Shown in pieces: positions 61,866 through 64,000 of a stretch of DNA of 64,000 nt. The notes beneath the pieces are model-generated. The model made no database searches. It saw only the letters and a list, made by a program, of their open reading frames with translations, and was not told where the DNA came from. Positions within the stretch are counted from its first letter, which is position 1. Each line of letters begins with the position of its first letter. The translations under genes and the position numbers were made by a program. This stretch comes from Microvirga makkahensis (lineage in GTDB: Bacteria; Pseudomonadota; Alphaproteobacteria; Rhizobiales; Beijerinckiaceae), in contig NZ_WURB01000007.1 of the NCBI RefSeq assembly GCF_009830105.1, positions 1-64,000 of the forward strand, written 5' to 3'.

Positions 61866-63455
61866 TTACTTGGCGGCGGGCGACGACGCGTCGACCCATA
61901 TATCCTCGTAGTTCTGGATCGCCAGCTCGGTCGCGTTCGGCTGCAAGCCCTTGAGCCAGGGCTGGTAAGCCATCACGGCCTTGTTGTAGTTGAACCACCA
62001 CATGGGAGCCTCCTCGCGGAGGATTGCATTCGCCTTCTTGAGATTTTCGAGTCTCTTGGCCTGATCGTCGCTCGCGGCAGCCTCATCGAGCAGCTTATCG
62101 AATTCTGCGTTCTTGAACTGAGTGTAGTTGCAGGCCGATTGTGGCGTCGATGAGTGGAAGCACTTGAGGGCGGTTAGCGGGTCCGGTCCCGAAGTATTCG
62201 ACCAGATATATGCCTGATAGTCGCCCTTGCTGGTAACTTCGGACAGGACAGTGCCTTCCACCGGCTTGATCTTGACCTTGATTCCCACCTTCTCGAGCAT
62301 CGGGATGACCGCCTCGACGATGGGAATGCCCCAGCTCTCGTTAGAGGTTGCCGTCCATTCGAATTCAAAGCCCTCAGGATAGCCGGCCTCGGCGAGGAGC
62401 TGCTTCGCCTTCTCGGGATCATACGGGTAAGGCTTCATATCCTTGTCGTAGGCGGGCGACGAAATCGGAAGCCAGCTTGTCGCCCGGTAGGCCTTTTCCT
62501 TTACGAGGCGTTTGATGATGAGGTCGGCGTTGATGGCGTAGTTGATGGCTTGACGCACACGTTTGTCCGAGAAGGGCTTGAAGTTCGGATTCATGCCCAT
62601 GTTGCGCGTATAGACCTCGGCGACTTCGAGCAATCCCTTCGACAGTTCAGGATCGGCCTTGTAGGCGACGTACTGGGTCGGGCCGAGAATGGACGCGTCG
62701 ATCTCCTTGTTGCGGAAGGCGACGTCGCGCGCCGACGCTTCCCCCATGATCGAGATGGAAACCCGATCGGCATAAGGCTTGCCAGGCTGGTAGAATTTCT
62801 CCCAACGTTCTGCCACGAGGCGCGAGCCCGGGACGTACTCGACGAACTTGAATGGTCCGAGACCGACGGGCTTCGACAGGAACGAATCCTTCGAAGCCTC
62901 GTCCGCCGGGTAGATCGACGTCATCGAATGATAGAAGTTGAATCCGGGATCGACCTTCTCGGTCAGGGTCATCTCGATGGTGAAATCATCGATCTTCTTC
63001 AGACCGGAGATTTCCTTCGCTTGCCCTTTTTCGACCTCGACGGCACCTTTGATGATCCTGACGTAGCGCGCGCCGGGATAGGCCTTCGCGCCATTCATGA
63101 GACGCGTGAAGGACCAGATGACATCATCGGCCGTCATCTTGCGGCCATGGTGGAAATAGGCATCATCGCGGAGCTTGAATGTGTACACGAGACCGTCGCT
63201 CGAGGTCGTCACCTCTTTCGCGAGTTCAAGAACCGGCTTATTGGCGTTCGAATCCCAATTGTAGAGTGCCCTATGGATGGCCTTGGCCCAGATCTCGTCC
63301 TGAGCTCGGTTCGACGTATGGATGTCGAGATTCGCGAAGCTCGATCCGTATGGCGCGGTGAAGCGGATTGTGCCGCCCTTTCTCGGCGTCTCCGCATAGG
63401 CGCCAGCGCTCATGGTGAGAACGAGCGCAGTAGTGATGACGAAGTTTTTGAGCAC
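61866..63455 (-). CDS. dipeptide-type ABC transporter substrate-binding protein, second system
   Basis: A 529-residue family 5 binding protein with a signal peptide (ITTALVLTMSAGAYAETP) and TIRFTAPYGSSFANLDIHTS, YTFKLRDDAYFHHGRKMTADDVIWS, VRQAINYAINADLIIK and YPYDPEKAKQLLAEAG. It feeds the permeases encoded next. An unusually full set of aromatic residues near the C-terminus (MWWFNYNKAVMAYQPWLKG) is typical of family members. The gene upstream encodes an amidohydrolase, which together with the downstream AstE-like domain hints that the ligand is an amide or peptide. Confidence 0.92.
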   Translation of the reverse strand: MLKNFVITTALVLTMSAGAYAETPRKGGTIRFTAPYGSSFANLDIHTSNRAQDEIWAKAIHRALYNWDSNANKPVLELAKEVTTSSDGLVYTFKLRDDAYFHHGRKMTADDVIWSFTRLMNGAKAYPGARYVRIIKGAVEVEKGQAKEISGLKKIDDFTIEMTLTEKVDPGFNFYHSMTSIYPADEASKDSFLSKPVGLGPFKFVEYVPGSRLVAERWEKFYQPGKPYADRVSISIMGEASARDVAFRNKEIDASILGPTQYVAYKADPELSKGLLEVAEVYTRNMGMNPNFKPFSDKRVRQAINYAINADLIIKRLVKEKAYRATSWLPISSPAYDKDMKPYPYDPEKAKQLLAEAGYPEGFEFEWTATSNESWGIPIVEAVIPMLEKVGIKVKIKPVEGTVLSEVTSKGDYQAYIWSNTSGPDPLTALKCFHSSTPQSACNYTQFKNAEFDKLLDEAAASDDQAKRLENLKKANAILREEAPMWWFNYNKAVMAYQPWLKGLQPNATELAIQNYEDIWVDASSPAAK

Positions 63456-63567
63456 GGCTGATCCTCCAAGCTATGACAGTCGCGGACGCGCCGGCAGGAT
63501 GCCGGCCCGCGAAACACGAACTCTCGTCGATGCCGTTCTATGTCGAGGCGCGTTCCCCTGTATGATT

Positions 63568-64000
63568 TTAAGTAACGCCAAGACGATCGTGAACGATCGA
63601 ACCTCCCCGGATCGTAAGATCACATTGAGTGTTGTCAAGAATATCCTCTGGTGTAGCGCTCAGGAGATTGTGCGAGAAAACTGCAATGTCCGCGAGCTGC
63701 CCAGGGATGATGCGCCCTTTCACCTCTTCCATCTTCTGCGAGAAGGCACCGAACTCCGTATAAGCCTGCAGAGCGTCCTCGATGGACACCCTCTCGTCCG
63801 CATCCATTACGGTACCCTTCCATGTCTTGCGCGTGAGCATGGCGTAGAGATTCGGGAACGGATTCGGCTCGCAGACCGGCGCATCGCTGCCAGTAGCAGG
63901 CTTGAGGCCGAGATCGATCCAGGTCTTGAACGGGTAGCTCTTGAGCCCCCTCTCCTCCCCGAGCACGGACACGTAGGCATCGCCGAAATCGTAGATGAAC
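63568..64000 (-). CDS. amidohydrolase (YtcJ/N-substituted formamide deformylase-like), C-terminal part
   Basis: The last 144 codons of a gene that starts beyond the right edge; the frame is open to base 64000 (FIYDFGDAYVSVLG). Motifs are LGLKPATGSDAPVCEPNPFPNLYAMLTR, with the metal-binding Asp of amidohydrolases in GSDAP, then SIEDALQAYTEFGAFSQ and GRIIPGQLADIAVFSHNLL, which is the family's C-terminal beta-sandwich strand. This matches the YtcJ-like amidohydrolase 3 group. It precedes the second importer operon by about 110 bases on the same strand and probably acts on the imported compound. Confidence 0.82.
   Translation of the reverse strand, partial: FIYDFGDAYVSVLGEERGLKSYPFKTWIDLGLKPATGSDAPVCEPNPFPNLYAMLTRKTWKGTVMDADERVSIEDALQAYTEFGAFSQKMEEVKGRIIPGQLADIAVFSHNLLSATPEDILDNTQCDLTIRGGSIVHDRLGVT

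Noticed and set aside
1-64000. CRISPR arrays, tRNA and rRNA genes, tandem repeats, phage integration sites
   Set aside because: I looked for regularly spaced repeats and for tRNA-like ends and found none by eye; small RNAs cannot be excluded.

Overview
The window reads as chromosomal DNA of a high-GC alphaproteobacterium, most likely a Hyphomicrobiales (Rhizobiales) facultative methylotroph of the Methylobacteriaceae/Beijerinckiaceae/Microvirga type. This rests on the PQQ and XoxF methanol-oxidation genes, a serine-glyoxylate aminotransferase, many ATGA-coupled genes, and several dipeptide-type and tripartite solute importers. I could not run any search, so all names come from reading motifs, lengths and gene order. 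I saw no rRNA, tRNA or CRISPR array.

Region 1 (1-18.5 kb) is a quinoprotein/methanol-oxidation island. It holds the start of a glutathione-dependent formaldehyde dehydrogenase, an ABC exporter pair of the PQQ-alcohol-dehydrogenase type, and a decayed hybrid gene made from that system's binding protein and beta-propeller protein. Next come pqqA-B-C-D-E with two coupled small exported proteins. A reverse-strand group follows: xoxF-xoxG-xoxJ, a rhodanese-like CxxxCW protein and a SoxYZ-like carrier. The island closes with a metallo-beta-lactamase-fold quinoprotein-relay hydrolase, a nitrate/taurine-type ABC importer and two small exported proteins. Pyrroloquinoline quinone made by pqqA-E would load XoxF, whose DYD motif marks a lanthanide enzyme. 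XoxG takes the electrons, and formaldehyde could be removed by the glutathione pathway.

Region 2 (18.5-37.8 kb) begins with an IS6-family transposase relic. It then carries catabolic genes: an amidase, a gamma-carbonic-anhydrase-like protein, a GntR regulator divergent from enoyl-CoA hydratase, malonyl-CoA synthetase-like, class III CoA-transferase and PdxA-like genes, an M20 peptidase, a LysR regulator, a complete dipeptide-type ABC importer coupled to a second M20 peptidase, and an AEC permease.

Region 3 (37.9-48.4 kb) combines a TctCBA tripartite carboxylate importer, a GlcG-like protein, a serine-glyoxylate aminotransferase, a large FAD/Fe-S 2-hydroxyacid dehydrogenase, a GntR regulator and an aldo/keto reductase. 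It fits uptake and oxidation of glycolate or another 2-hydroxyacid. A 14-base motif is shared by the tctC and aminotransferase/dehydrogenase promoters.

Region 4 (48.7-54.9 kb) is the most unusual part. It is an Rpf/DSF-type quorum-sensing locus with an RpfF-like synthase, divergent from a two-gene operon encoding an RpfC-like hybrid kinase and a receiver protein. That receiver protein looks like RpfG at its N-terminus but carries PAS-GGDEF-EAL instead of HD-GYP.

Region 5 (54.9-64 kb) has an IS630 relic, a TauE/SafE permease, a rare fusion of an L,D-transpeptidase (YkuD) domain with an M14 AstE/aspartoacylase domain, a second dipeptide-type ABC importer, and the end of a YtcJ-type amidohydrolase. 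Four operons that begin with an abundant periplasmic protein (xoxF, tctC, and two peptide-binding proteins) each have a strong hairpin right after that first gene.
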